The translations under genes and the position numbers were made by a program. A stretch of DNA of 64,000 bases. Source: JBGSTR01 sp963707135. Its GTDB lineage: Bacteria > Pseudomonadota > Gammaproteobacteria > Chromatiales > Chromatiaceae. The stretch is from NCBI GenBank assembly GCA_963707135.1, contig CAVPOY010000012.1, positions 1 to 64,000 of the forward strand, in the 5' to 3' direction. Below the pieces are notes generated by a model. It saw nothing but the letters and a program-made list of their open reading frames with translations, did not search any database and was not told the origin of the DNA. Below, piece by piece: positions 49,650 through 58,794 of the stretch. The stretch's first letter is position 1. The number at the start of each line of letters is the position of its first letter.

Positions 49650-50125
49650 TGGGCAGCCGCCCCGCTCTGGGCGGTCTGTGTCGCGGCCTCGGTCATGCCC
49701 TCGGCGTGCGCGGTCTTGAGCGTGTCGGCGACTTCCGGCGGCATGTATTCCTCATCGTGTTTGGCGAGCACCTCGTCGGCCAGGAACCGCCCGTCCGAGC
49801 CCATGCGCCCCTTGGTGACCACGCCCTGACCCTCTTTGAAGAGGTCCGGCAGGATTCCGGTGTAGGCCACCGTGACGGTCTCGGCGAGGTCGGTGACGTC
49901 GAACGTGACCGTCAGCCCGTCATCCTGGCGCTGAACGGAGCCCTCCTTCACCAGTCCCCCGAGACGGAAGACGTGATCGGCGGGCGACTCGTCTGCCTTC
50001 ACCTGGGACGGGCTGAAGAAGTACGAGATGTTGCTCTGCAGCGCACTCAGGGCCATCGCGGCCGCCGCGCCGACGCCGACAATGGCCAGGCCTACGAGGA
50101 GCAGTCGCTTCTGTCGTGCTTTCAT
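49646..50125 (-). CDS. ccmE: haem chaperone CcmE
   Basis: A 159-residue periplasmic haem carrier with an N-terminal anchor (RLLLVGLAIVGVGAAAAMAL) and an OB-fold. Haem is bound covalently to His123 in the motif VLAKHDEEYMPPEV; Tyr127 is the axial ligand. The tail after 135 is flexible and Ala/Thr-rich. It overlaps ccmD by 4 bp. Confidence 0.96.
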   Translation of the reverse strand: MKARQKRLLLVGLAIVGVGAAAAMALSALQSNISYFFSPSQVKADESPADHVFRLGGLVKEGSVQRQDDGLTVTFDVTDLAETVTVAYTGILPDLFKEGQGVVTKGRMGSDGRFLADEVLAKHDEEYMPPEVADTLKTAHAEGMTEAATQTAQSGAAAQ

Positions 50126-50292
50126 GGGTTACCTCCGGGGACACGCATACGCATCAATCGACCCAGGCGTTTCAAAATGGTTCGCCGTTCGTGCCTGAGT
50201 TGCAGCACCTCGGCGACCAAGAGCAGGGCGGCCATGCCATAGGCACCCCAGACGAATTGGGCGTAGCCGCCCTGGGAGAGGAACTCGCTCAT
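50122..50292 (-). CDS. ccmD: haem exporter protein CcmD
   Basis: A 56-residue single-span protein. It reads MSEFLSQGGYAQFVWGAYGM with the span AALLLVAEVLQL and a basic tail (RHERRTILKRLGRLMRMRV). Size, the GGYAxFVWxAYG motif and the position between ccmC and ccmE identify it. CcmD helps release holo-CcmE from the CcmABC complex. It overlaps both neighbours by 4 bp. Confidence 0.93.
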   Translation of the reverse strand: MSEFLSQGGYAQFVWGAYGMAALLLVAEVLQLRHERRTILKRLGRLMRMRVPGGNP

Positions 50293-51047
50293 GCCCGGGC
50301 CTCCCTTTGCAGCACGTCCTGGACCCAGGTGGTCTCGGACTCGCGGGTCAGTATGATGCCCCGCAGACGCATCAGCGAGGTCGCGAACGAGTACATCCAG
50401 AACCCGAGCGTCATGGTCAGCATCGAGAACAGGATATTACCGTCGATCCGGCCGAGGTCCGAGCGCTGGTGCAGGGCGGCACACTGGTTCGGATCGGGAC
50501 AGTTGATGGACCAGTAGATCACCGGGACCATCACCAGACCGACGATGGCGAGCAGCGCGGCGGCCCGGTCCGCGCGCCGGGTGTCGTCAATTGCCGAATG
50601 CAGCGCCATGTAGCCGATGTAGAGGAAAAACAGGATCAGCTCCGAGGTCAGTCGCGGGTCCCAGTCCCAGTAGGTGCCCCAGCTCGGCCGTCCCCAGAAA
50701 GCCCCGGTCCAGAGCGCCAGCAGGGTGAAGATCGCGCCCGTCGGCGCGATCGCGTTGGCGAACATGAACGAGAGCCGGGTGTTGAACACCAGCCCGACCG
50801 CGGCCCAGCCGACCAGGACGATGTAGAGCCACATCGACATCCAGGCCGCCGGTACATGGATGAAGATGATCCGGTAATACTCCTTCTGGGGGTTGGAGCC
50901 GCCGAGCTGATCGGGCGTCTCGAAGAAGCCCCAATACAGCCCGACCAGGATCAGCACGGCGGCCAGGACCCAGAATACCGGTACCAATCGGCCGGCAAGC
51001 GGGTAGAAGGTCGCGGGGGACGCGAATCTGAACCAATGCATCGACAT
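50289..51047 (-). CDS. ccmC: haem exporter protein CcmC
   Basis: A 252-residue, six-span membrane protein that hands haem to CcmE. The WWD domain reads WGTYWDWDPRLTSELILFFL, flanked by two conserved His (IIFIHVPAAWMSMW; YMALHSAIDDTRRA). The ATG at 51047 begins MSMHWFRFASPATFYPLAGR, the usual start; the longer frame overlaps ccmB. Confidence 0.96.
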   Translation of the reverse strand: MSMHWFRFASPATFYPLAGRLVPVFWVLAAVLILVGLYWGFFETPDQLGGSNPQKEYYRIIFIHVPAAWMSMWLYIVLVGWAAVGLVFNTRLSFMFANAIAPTGAIFTLLALWTGAFWGRPSWGTYWDWDPRLTSELILFFLYIGYMALHSAIDDTRRADRAAALLAIVGLVMVPVIYWSINCPDPNQCAALHQRSDLGRIDGNILFSMLTMTLGFWMYSFATSLMRLRGIILTRESETTWVQDVLQREARA

Positions 51048-51072
51048 CAACAAATCGCTTCTTAAGTACGCT

Positions 51073-51744
51073 CTATTCCAAAGAAATGCGCAGCGCCGAT
51101 GAGGAGGCGGCCGGCGCCAGCACCAGCGCTGCCAGCAGGAACGCGCCAAGCAGCAGCAGATAGGGCTCGGTGTCGGCGATGTCCACGGAGCTGACCTCCA
51201 CCGCGCCGGCCCCGTAGACCAGCACCGGGATGTAGAGCGGCAGGATCAGCAGCGACAACAGAATACCGCCCCCACGCAGGCCCAGCGTCAACGCCGCTCC
51301 GATGGTACCGATCAGGCTCAGAACCGGGGTCCCGAGCAGCAGCGAGAGCATCATGACGCCAACGGCGTCGTCCGACAGGTGATACTGCATCCCTACCAGT
51401 GGTGCGATCAACACCAGCGGCAGCCCGGTCAGGAGCCAGTGCGCCGCGACCTTCGCCAGGACCAGCAGCGGCAACGGCTGTGCCGTCAACAGCATCTGCT
51501 CCAGGGTCCCGTCCTCGTAGTCGGCGGCGAACAGCCGCTCCAGCGCCAGCATCGACGCCAGCAGCGCGGCCACCCAGACCACGCCGGGCCCGATAATCCG
51601 CAGCACCTGCTTCTCGGTCCCGACGCCCAGCGGAAACAGGCTCACGACGATCACGAAAAAGAACAGCGTGGTCAGCACGTCCGTGCGCCGCCGCATCGCC
51701 AGCGACAGGTCGCGCGTCAGGATGCACCAAAAGACCTTGAACAC
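51073..51744 (-). CDS. ccmB: haem exporter protein CcmB
   Basis: A 223-residue permease with six spans, partner of the ATPase CcmA. It has the family start FWCILTRDLSLAMRRRTDVL, VWVAALLASMLALERLFAAD and DYEDGTLEQMLL. The CcmAB transporter powers release of haem-loaded CcmE. It lies 7 bp after ccmA. Confidence 0.95.
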   Translation of the reverse strand: MFKVFWCILTRDLSLAMRRRTDVLTTLFFFVIVVSLFPLGVGTEKQVLRIIGPGVVWVAALLASMLALERLFAADYEDGTLEQMLLTAQPLPLLVLAKVAAHWLLTGLPLVLIAPLVGMQYHLSDDAVGVMMLSLLLGTPVLSLIGTIGAALTLGLRGGGILLSLLILPLYIPVLVYGAGAVEVSSVDIADTEPYLLLLGAFLLAALVLAPAASSSALRISLE

Positions 51745-51751
51745 CGTCGCG

Positions 51752-52369
51752 TCAGGCGCCGAGCTCTAGGCGCTGTATCTGCCCGGAGGTCAGCGGGACC
51801 TCCTGATGCGTCGTCAGCACCACCAGGCCGCCGTCCGCGACGTGTCGAGCGATGAGGCCCTGAAGCAGATCGACGGCGTCCAGGTCCAGCGCGGTGAAGG
51901 GCTCGTCGAGGACCCAGAGCGGGGCGCCGCTGACGATGAGCCTGGCCAACGCGACCCGCTTCTTCTGGCCCTGGGACAGCATACGCGTCGGCAGATCCTC
52001 GAAACCCGCCAGCCCAATGCGCCCGAGCGCGCCCCAGATCGCGTCATCGCTGGCCTGGTCGTCGTCGAGCGTGGCCGACACACGAAGGTTCTCGATGCCG
52101 GTCAGGTCACCCTTGATGCCGTTCAGATGGCCGAAATAGAGCAGCTCGCGGCGATAGTCCTCTCTCAGCGAACGAATCGGGGCGCCGCTCCAGCGGATCT
52201 CCCCCGAATCAGGCGTGAACAGGCCGCACAGCGAACGCAGGAGGGTGGTCTTCCCGCTGCCGTTTCGCCCCCGGACATGCAGCAGTGTCCCCTCGGCCAC
52301 GGCAAAGTCCAGTCCGGAAAAGAGCAGCCGGTCGCCGCGCCGACATTCGAGTTCTGCCACCTCAAGCAT
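51752..52369 (-). CDS. ccmA: haem exporter ATP-binding protein CcmA
   Basis: A 205-residue ABC ATPase. Walker A is GRNGSGKTTLL at residues 34-44, the signature LSQGQKKRVALARL, Walker B LWVLDEPFTALDLDAVDLL and the switch His in LTTHQEVP. The ATG at 52369 gives the standard length. It opens the ccm operon about 85 bp after a candidate promoter. Confidence 0.96.
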   Translation of the reverse strand: MLEVAELECRRGDRLLFSGLDFAVAEGTLLHVRGRNGSGKTTLLRSLCGLFTPDSGEIRWSGAPIRSLREDYRRELLYFGHLNGIKGDLTGIENLRVSATLDDDQASDDAIWGALGRIGLAGFEDLPTRMLSQGQKKRVALARLIVSGAPLWVLDEPFTALDLDAVDLLQGLIARHVADGGLVVLTTHQEVPLTSGQIQRLELGA

Positions 52370-52460
52370 ATTCTGACCTAGGGAACCCGGTCGTCGGCGC
52401 ACCGCGGGTCGCGGCGCCGTCGCGTTCGGGTCCTGTTCGGCCCTCGCGCCCAAACGCGCA

Positions 52461-52489
52461 ACCATAACCCGGTGAATCGATTGCGGCAA
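52461..52489 (-). promoter_or_regulatory. promoter candidate for the ccm operon
   Basis: On the minus strand TTGCCG (52489-52484), 17 bp, TATGGT (52466-52461). It lies between the oadB stop and ccmA, which would give ccm its own transcript. Confidence 0.4.
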
Positions 52490-52525
52490 CTCTCTTGCGG
52501 GCTTGCGTGACCTCGCCTACGCCCA

Positions 52526-53659
52526 TCAGGGACCGACAAGGGTCAGGAGCACGCCCGCGGCCACCGCCGAGCCGATGACGCCTGCCACGTTCGGCCCCAT
52601 CGCGTGCATCAGCAGGAAGTTGTGATGATCCTCGTCGAGGCCGACCCGGTTGACCACCCGCGCGGCCATCGGAACCGCGGAGACGCCGGCGGCACCGATC
52701 AGCGGGTTGACCTTTCCGCCGGTCAGCCGGTGCATGAGCTTACCCATCAGCACACCGGCGGCTGTGCCGATACAGAAGGCCGCGGCGCCGAGGATCAGGA
52801 TCCCGAGCGTCTCGACGGTGAGGAACTTGTCCGCCGAGAGCTTCGAGCCGACCGCGAGCCCGAGCAGTATGGTCACCGCGTTGATGATCTCGTTCTGGGC
52901 CGAGCGGCTCAGGCGCTCGACGACACCGGCCTCGCGCAACAGGTTGCCGAAGGTCAGCATGCCGATCAGCGGGGCGGCGGTCGGCAGGAACAGGATGCAG
53001 AGCAGCAGAACGGCGAACGGGAACAGGATGCGCTCCAGGCGCGAGACGCTCCGCAGCTGCTGCATGACGACCCGCCGCTCGGTCCGGGTCGTCAGCGCCC
53101 GCATGATCGGCGGCTGGATGATGGGGACCAGCGCCATGTAGGAATAGGCGGCCACGGCGACCGCGCCGAGCAGGTCCGGGGCGAGCCTGGAGGCCAGGAA
53201 GATCGCCGTCGGGCCGTCCGCGCCGCCGATGATGGCGATCGAGGCGGCGTCGGCGAGCGAAAAATCGAACCCGGGCAGCGCGTTGAGCGCGACCGCCCCG
53301 ATCAGGGTCGCGAATATGCCGAATTGAGCAGCCGCGCCGAGCAGCAGGGTCCAGGGCATCGCGATCAGGGCCCCGAAGTCGGTCAGCGCGCCGACGCCCA
53401 TGAAGATCAGCAGCGGGAAGACACCGGTCTCGACGCCGACCTGGTAGATCATTCCGATCAGGCCGTCCGGACCGCCGATCCCGGCAATCGGGATATTGCT
53501 GAGGATCGCTCCGAAGCCGATCGGCAGCAGCAGCAGCGGCTCGAACTTTCTGGCGATGGCCAGATAGATCAGCAGACCACCGACGCCCATCATCAGGACC
53601 TGGCCCCCGGTAAGGCTGGCGACGCCCATGGACTGCCAGAGCTTGATGAGGGCGTCCAT
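52526..53659 (-). CDS. oadB: oxaloacetate decarboxylase beta subunit (Na+ pump)
   Basis: A 377-residue membrane decarboxylase subunit that removes CO2 from carboxybiotin and exports Na+. It has the conserved stretches NIPIAGIGGPDGLIGMIYQV, GVGALTDFGALIAMPWTLLL, IIGGADGPTAIFLASRLAPD with the essential Asp, and GVSAVPMAARVVNRVGLDED. Methylmalonyl-CoA and glutaconyl-CoA decarboxylases share this subunit; the OadA partner next door decides for oxaloacetate. It starts 3 bp after the oadA stop. Confidence 0.93.
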   Translation of the reverse strand: MDALIKLWQSMGVASLTGGQVLMMGVGGLLIYLAIARKFEPLLLLPIGFGAILSNIPIAGIGGPDGLIGMIYQVGVETGVFPLLIFMGVGALTDFGALIAMPWTLLLGAAAQFGIFATLIGAVALNALPGFDFSLADAASIAIIGGADGPTAIFLASRLAPDLLGAVAVAAYSYMALVPIIQPPIMRALTTRTERRVVMQQLRSVSRLERILFPFAVLLLCILFLPTAAPLIGMLTFGNLLREAGVVERLSRSAQNEIINAVTILLGLAVGSKLSADKFLTVETLGILILGAAAFCIGTAAGVLMGKLMHRLTGGKVNPLIGAAGVSAVPMAARVVNRVGLDEDHHNFLLMHAMGPNVAGVIGSAVAAGVLLTLVGP

Positions 53660-53662
53660 CGC

Positions 53663-55444
53663 TCAGTCCAGGACCAGCAAGGTCTGGCCGACCTGAACGC
53701 CGTCGCCGTCCTTGACGGCCACCGAGACGACGCGGCCGGACCGCGGCGAGCGCACCTCGGTCTCCATTTTCATCGCCTCCAGGATCAAGACGATGTCCCC
53801 GGACCCGACCAGATCGCCGGCCTTGACCTTGACCTTGACCACGGTCCCCGAGAGCGGGGCCGGCACCGGACTGCCCGCGGTCGATCCGCCGGAAGGGGCC
53901 GCCGCCGGCGGCGCGGCGATCTCCTCGGCCTGATCCCCCGGCGAGACCCTGACCCGGTAGCGGTGGCCGTCCACCTCGACCTGGTAGGTTTCGACGACCG
54001 CGGGGACCGCGACCGGGGCGGGAGCGGCCGGCGGGGGCGGCGTCTCCAGCCACGGCGGCGGCTCGAATGCCTCCGGGCGACCCCGGTTGGCGAGGAACTT
54101 GAGGCCGACCTGGGGGAACATGGCGTAGGTCAGCACATCGTCGATGTTATCCGCCGCGAGCGCGATCGACCGCTCGCGGGCGATACCCTGAAGCTCCGTG
54201 GTCAGCCGCTCGAGCTCAGGGCTCAGGTTATCCGCCGGGCGGCAGCGGATGGGCTCCTCTCCGGCAGCCAGGACACGCTGCTGCAGCGTCCCGTCGACCG
54301 GGGCCGGGGTCGCCCCATACTCCCCCTTCAGCACGCCCGCGGTCTCCACGGTGATGGTCTTGTAGCGCTCCCCCATCAGGACGTTCAGTACCGCCTGGCT
54401 GCCGACGATCTGCGAGGTCGGCGTCACCAGCGGGATATAGCCCAGGTCCTGGCGGACGCGGGGGATCTCGGCGAGGACCTCGTCGAGCCGGTCGGTGGCG
54501 CCCTGCTCGCGCAGCTGGTTCTCCATGTTGGTCAGCATGCCGCCGGGCACCTGGGCCACCAGGATGCGGGAGTCGACACCCCGCAGCGCCCCTTCGAACC
54601 GCGCGTACTTCTTGCGGACCCCGCGGAAATAGGCCGCGATCTCCTCGAGCAGGCTCAGGTCGAGCCCGGTGGCCCGGTCGGTATCCTCGAAGATCGCCAC
54701 CACGGATTCGGTCGGCGAGTGGCCGTAGGTCATGCTCATCGACGAGATCGCGGTATCGACCATGTCGATGCCCGCCTCCACGGCCTTGACGATGGTGCTG
54801 GTGCTCATTCCGGTCGTCGCGTGGCTCTGCATCGCGATTGGGATGGCGCAGGTCGCCTTCAGCCGGCCGACGAGCTGCTCGGCGACATAGGGCTTGAGCA
54901 GGCCGGCCATGTCCTTGATGCAGATCGAGTGGCAGCCCATGTCCTCGATCCGGCGACCCATGTCGACCCAGTAGTCCAGGTCGTGCACCGGGCTGACCGT
55001 ATAGGACATGGTGCCCTGGGCGTGCCGCCCGGTGGCCAGCGCCGCCCGGACCGAGGACTCCAGGTTCCTCAGATCGTTCATCGCGTCGAAGATGCGGAAC
55101 ACGTCGATGCCGTTCGCGGCCGCGCGCTCGACGAAGGCCTGGACCAGATCGTCGGCGTAGTGCCGATAGCCGAGCAGGTTCTGACCCCGGAGCAGCATCT
55201 GCTGCGGGGTATTGGGCATGGCGGCCTTGATCTGGCGCAGGCGCTCCCAGGGGTCCTCGCCCAGGAAGCGGATACAGGCATCGAACGTCGCCCCGCCCCA
55301 GCTCTCCACCGACCAGTAGCCTACCTGGTCGAGCTTCGGGGCGATCGGGAGCATGTCCTCGATGCGCAGCCGCGTGGCGAGCAGGGACTGGTGGGCGTCG
55401 CGCAGGACGACGTCGGTGATGGCGAGTGGCTTGGTGTTGGTCAT
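53663..55444 (-). CDS. oadA: oxaloacetate decarboxylase alpha subunit
   Basis: A 593-residue carboxyltransferase with biotin domain. The N-terminal TIM barrel begins ITDVVLRDAHQSLLATRLR with the metal-binding D; SVESWGGATFDACIRFL and CIKDMAGLLKPY carry catalytic and metal residues; VETYQVEVDGHRYRVRV leads into a Pro/Ala linker. The C-terminal biotinyl domain has EAMKMET with Lys559. It transfers CO2 from oxaloacetate to biotin. A pyruvate carboxylase subunit B role is the alternative, but oadB and oadG flank it. Confidence 0.93.
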   Translation of the reverse strand: MTNTKPLAITDVVLRDAHQSLLATRLRIEDMLPIAPKLDQVGYWSVESWGGATFDACIRFLGEDPWERLRQIKAAMPNTPQQMLLRGQNLLGYRHYADDLVQAFVERAAANGIDVFRIFDAMNDLRNLESSVRAALATGRHAQGTMSYTVSPVHDLDYWVDMGRRIEDMGCHSICIKDMAGLLKPYVAEQLVGRLKATCAIPIAMQSHATTGMSTSTIVKAVEAGIDMVDTAISSMSMTYGHSPTESVVAIFEDTDRATGLDLSLLEEIAAYFRGVRKKYARFEGALRGVDSRILVAQVPGGMLTNMENQLREQGATDRLDEVLAEIPRVRQDLGYIPLVTPTSQIVGSQAVLNVLMGERYKTITVETAGVLKGEYGATPAPVDGTLQQRVLAAGEEPIRCRPADNLSPELERLTTELQGIARERSIALAADNIDDVLTYAMFPQVGLKFLANRGRPEAFEPPPWLETPPPPAAPAPVAVPAVVETYQVEVDGHRYRVRVSPGDQAEEIAAPPAAAPSGGSTAGSPVPAPLSGTVVKVKVKAGDLVGSGDIVLILEAMKMETEVRSPRSGRVVSVAVKDGDGVQVGQTLLVLD

Positions 55445-55559
55445 CGCGGCAGTCGCTCCTCGAGATCGCTACTGTGCCGGCCTTTCGCCGCGCGTCGGGG
55501 GGGCTTGGGTTTCCCGGCCCCGAGCAACGGCCGTCGAGGCCCGGACCGGCGCGCGAGGC

Positions 55560-55823
55560 TCAGCGCGGATGCCTGCCGCGATAATGCGCGATCGCCGCGA
55601 CTATGGCGGCGGCGCGCGCCGGGTCTTGACCGTCCGCCCCTTCCCCCGGTGCCGGCCGGGATGGCTCATCTTGCGGCGGCGGCTCCGGCGCAAGTCGCTG
55701 GGCCAGCCGCGACATAAGCGTCAGCAGCCCAACCAGGAGCAGCAGAAAGGCGAACACGATCGTCATGCCGGCGGCCATCAGCCGCAGGCTCTCGACCAAC
55801 AGGCCGGCGACGCTCGTCTGCAT
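55560..55823 (-). CDS. oadG: oxaloacetate decarboxylase gamma subunit-like protein
   Basis: An 87-residue single-span protein: span RLMAAGMTIVFAFLLLLVGLL, then a Pro/Glu-rich linker (LAPEPPPQDEPSRPAPGEGA) and a helix AAAIVAAIAHYRGRHP. OadG holds OadA and OadB together and the C-terminal AAIxAAIxxYR pattern is typical. The ATG at 55823 is used; it lies 112 bp before oadA. Confidence 0.85.
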   Translation of the reverse strand: MQTSVAGLLVESLRLMAAGMTIVFAFLLLLVGLLTLMSRLAQRLAPEPPPQDEPSRPAPGEGADGQDPARAAAIVAAIAHYRGRHPR

Positions 55824-55890
55824 GGCTAAGGCATCCGGCCGCCGCACGCGGCCCCGGCGCCCGCGCGCCCGATGACCCGGCCCATAGGGG

Positions 55891-57186
55891 TCAGCCCTCG
55901 AACGGGTGGCGGCACACCAGCGTCTGGTTGCGATCCGGACCCGTTGAGATCAGATCGATAGGCAGTCCGCACATGCCCTCTATGGTCTCCAGGTAGGCCC
56001 GCGCGTTCGCCGGTAATACGTCGAGCGAGGTCGCGCCCACGGTCGACTCCGACCAGCCCGGCAGGTCCGTGTAGAGGGGCCGGCAGCGCGCCAGCGCATC
56101 GGCGCCGACCGGCGGCGCCGCGAGCTCGGCGCCGTCGAGCTCGTAACCGGTGCAGACCCGAACTCGCTCCATGCCGTCCAGGACATCGAGCTTGGTGATG
56201 CACAGCCCGGTGACGCTGTTGATCGCGAAGGCACGCTTGAGGGCCACCATATCCAGCCAACCGCAGCGGCGCTTGCGGCCGGTGGTCGCGCCGAACTCGT
56301 GCCCCCGCTCGCCGAGCCGATCGCCGTCGGCGTCGAACAGCTCGGTCGGAAACGGCCCGGAACCGACCCGTGTCGTGTAGGCCTTGACGATGCCGAGCAC
56401 GTAGTCGAGGTCGCGCGGTCCCACGCCGCTACCGCTGGCCGCACCGCCCGCGGTCGTCGTCGAGGACGTGACATAAGGGTAGGTACCGTGGTCGATGTCC
56501 AGCAGCGAACCCTGCGCCCCCTCGAACAGGATATTGCTGCCCGCCGCGCGCAGCTCGTGCAGAACCCCGGGTACGTCCATCACCAGGGGACGCAGCACCT
56601 CGGCTTGAGACAGGGCCTCGTCCAGCACCGCCGCGTAGTCGACCGGCTCGGCCTTGAAGTAGTGCTCCAGGGCGAAGTTGTGATAGTCGAGCACCTCGCG
56701 AAGGCGCTCGCTGAAATGCTCGGGGTCCAGCAACTCGCCCAGGCGGATACCGCGGCGGGAGGTCTTGTCCTCGTAGGCCGGGCCGATGCCGCGCCCGGTG
56801 GTTCCGATGGCCTTGCTGCCCCTGGCCCGCTCCCGGGCATGATCGAGCGCGATGTGATAGGGGAGGATCAGCGGGCAAGCCGCGCTGACGCCCAGGCGCT
56901 CGCGCGCGGGGACCCCCGACTGCTCCAACATGGCGACCTCTTCCAGCAGGGCCGAGGGCGAGAGCACCACACCGTTGCCGATCAGGCACAGGACGCCGTC
57001 GCGAAGCACCCCGGACGGAACCAGGTGCAGCACGGTCTTGACGCCGTCGATGACCAGGGTGTGCCCCGCGTTGTGTCCGCCCTGGAACCTCACCACGGCG
57101 GCGGCGCGATCGGTCAGCAGATCGACGACCTTGCCCTTTCCCTCGTCACCCCACTGGGTGCCAATCACTACGACATTCGTACCCAT
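55891..57186 (-). CDS. purA: adenylosuccinate synthetase
   Basis: A 431-residue GTP-dependent ligase joining IMP and aspartate on the path to AMP. The P-loop is GTQWGDEGKGK (residues 9-19), the IMP loop IGTTGRGIGPAYEDK, NILFEGAQGSLLDIDHGTYP and TKLDVLDGMERVRVCTGYEL for guanine binding. Length and motifs are normal. It lies 12 bp after hisZ. Confidence 0.97.
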   Translation of the reverse strand: MGTNVVVIGTQWGDEGKGKVVDLLTDRAAAVVRFQGGHNAGHTLVIDGVKTVLHLVPSGVLRDGVLCLIGNGVVLSPSALLEEVAMLEQSGVPARERLGVSAACPLILPYHIALDHARERARGSKAIGTTGRGIGPAYEDKTSRRGIRLGELLDPEHFSERLREVLDYHNFALEHYFKAEPVDYAAVLDEALSQAEVLRPLVMDVPGVLHELRAAGSNILFEGAQGSLLDIDHGTYPYVTSSTTTAGGAASGSGVGPRDLDYVLGIVKAYTTRVGSGPFPTELFDADGDRLGERGHEFGATTGRKRRCGWLDMVALKRAFAINSVTGLCITKLDVLDGMERVRVCTGYELDGAELAAPPVGADALARCRPLYTDLPGWSESTVGATSLDVLPANARAYLETIEGMCGLPIDLISTGPDRNQTLVCRHPFEG

Positions 57187-57198
57187 CTGTAGATATTC

Positions 57199-58392
57199 CT
57201 ACGCTGCGTCAATAACTTGCAGTTTCCAGCATCCATCGCGCTCGACCAGGCGCTCGGTGCATCCGAGGTCGGTCGGGTGCCGCTCGGCGCCGGGAAGCTC
57301 GGCGATGACCCGGCGGCCGGCCCGCCGAAGCCCGTCGATGGTCTCCAGCAGACGCGGGTCCGTCGACCAGGGCGCGACGACCGCGCCGGTGTCGCGATAG
57401 CGCTCGTCGAGCCCCTGGCCATGTCGCATCAGGCCCTTGAGGTCGCTGCTGAAGCCAACCGCCGGCCGCGCCCGGCCGAATACCCGGCCGATGTCGTCGT
57501 AACGGCCGCCGCGGGCGATCTCCAGGCCCCAGCCCGGCACGAAGGCCGCGAATACGGCCCCGGTCTTGTAGTGGTAACCCCTGAGCTCGGCAAGATCGTA
57601 GTGAACCGAGACCCGCGGGAGCCAACGGTTCAGCTCATCGGCGAGCCGCCGCAGATAGTCCACGGCCTCGCGAACCGGTCGGTCGGCGCGGCGCAGCACG
57701 GTCTCGGCGCGCGCCAGCGCATCGGCGCCGTTGAGCTCGGCGAGCGCGGTCAGCATGTCGGCCGGGGCGCCGGCCACGCCGAGCTCGCCGATCAGCGTCT
57801 CGATCTCCGGCACCGCCTTGCGCTGCAGCGCGTCGAACAGCGCGTGCTCGCCCCCGGCATCGAGCCCCGCCTGGCGGGCAAGGCCGCGGAAGATCCCGAC
57901 ATGCCCCAGGTCCAGGTAACAGTCGTCGATCCCGGCGGTTCGAAGCGTCTCCATGATCAGACGCAGGATCTCGGTGTCGCTCTCGATCCCGGCGTGGCCG
58001 TAGATCTCGGCGCCCACCTGCAGTGGGCTTCGGGTGCCCGCGAAGCCGTCGGAGCGGGTGTGCAGCACGGTGCCCAGGTAGCAGAGACGGGTCGGCGCGT
58101 CCTGGCGCAGTTGGTGAGCGTCCATGCGGGCCACCTGGGGGGTCATGTCGGCCCGGACACCGAGCAGCCGGCCGCTGACCTGGTCGGTGAGCTTGAAGGT
58201 CTGCAGATCGAGGTCGCGACCGGTCCCGGTCAGCAGGGACTCCAGATAGTCGATGAAGGGAGGAATGACAAGCTGGTAACCCCAGCCGCGGTAGAGGTCC
58301 AGAAGGTCGCGGCGCAGGGCCTCGATGAGCCACGCCTGGGGGGGCAGGATCTCTTCCACCCCGGCCGGAAGCAGCCAGCGCTCCTCATCCAT
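57199..58392 (-). CDS. hisZ: ATP phosphoribosyltransferase regulatory subunit
   Basis: A 397-residue HisRS-like protein without tRNA charging activity; with short HisG it makes the first enzyme of histidine synthesis. It begins RWLLPAGVEEILPPQAWLIE, with QLVIPPFIDYLESLLTGTGR and SGRLLGVRADMTPQVARMDA, and ends with the reduced anticodon-like part (RRAGRRVIAELPGAERHPTD). The hisZ-purA pair is conserved in gamma- and betaproteobacteria. Confidence 0.95.
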   Translation of the reverse strand: MDEERWLLPAGVEEILPPQAWLIEALRRDLLDLYRGWGYQLVIPPFIDYLESLLTGTGRDLDLQTFKLTDQVSGRLLGVRADMTPQVARMDAHQLRQDAPTRLCYLGTVLHTRSDGFAGTRSPLQVGAEIYGHAGIESDTEILRLIMETLRTAGIDDCYLDLGHVGIFRGLARQAGLDAGGEHALFDALQRKAVPEIETLIGELGVAGAPADMLTALAELNGADALARAETVLRRADRPVREAVDYLRRLADELNRWLPRVSVHYDLAELRGYHYKTGAVFAAFVPGWGLEIARGGRYDDIGRVFGRARPAVGFSSDLKGLMRHGQGLDERYRDTGAVVAPWSTDPRLLETIDGLRRAGRRVIAELPGAERHPTDLGCTERLVERDGCWKLQVIDAA

Positions 58393-58401
58393 CGCGGATA
58401 C

Positions 58402-58584
58402 TCAATTGACCAGATAGAGCAGCGCAACGCCGATGAGCATGCTCGCGAGCCCGGCGACACGAACCGGCCGGTCCGCCTCGGAGGCGATGGTGAGCAGCGC
58501 GCGACGGAAACTCTGCGGGCTGAGGAAGGGCCAGACACCCTCGATCACCAGCATCAGTGCAAGCGCTATCAGAATCTCGTGCAA
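58402..58584 (-). CDS. DUF2065 family small membrane protein
   Basis: A 60-residue protein with two hydrophobic spans (ILIALALMLVIEGVWPFLSP; VRVAGLASMLIGVALLYLV) and the motif PQSFRRALLTIA. This matches DUF2065 (YjeT), commonly located after hflC. Its role is unknown. It sits 9 bp before hisZ. Confidence 0.88.
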   Translation of the reverse strand: MHEILIALALMLVIEGVWPFLSPQSFRRALLTIASEADRPVRVAGLASMLIGVALLYLVN

Positions 58585-58794
58585 AAAGGGCGTCGCCCGG
58601 GCGTACGGATGCGGTCCCCGCGGTGAGCGGGACCGCCAAAGGGTCGCAATCTTTCCAGACCGGAGCGCGTTTGTCCATGCAACAGGACAAACGGCAGTCG
58701 CTATGGCGCATCGGTGCCGAGTAAGCCTGCAAGCGTGGCCGGGGCTGGTCAGCCGGGCGGCGCGGCCCCCGGCGCACGGCCGGCCCCGACGGCG

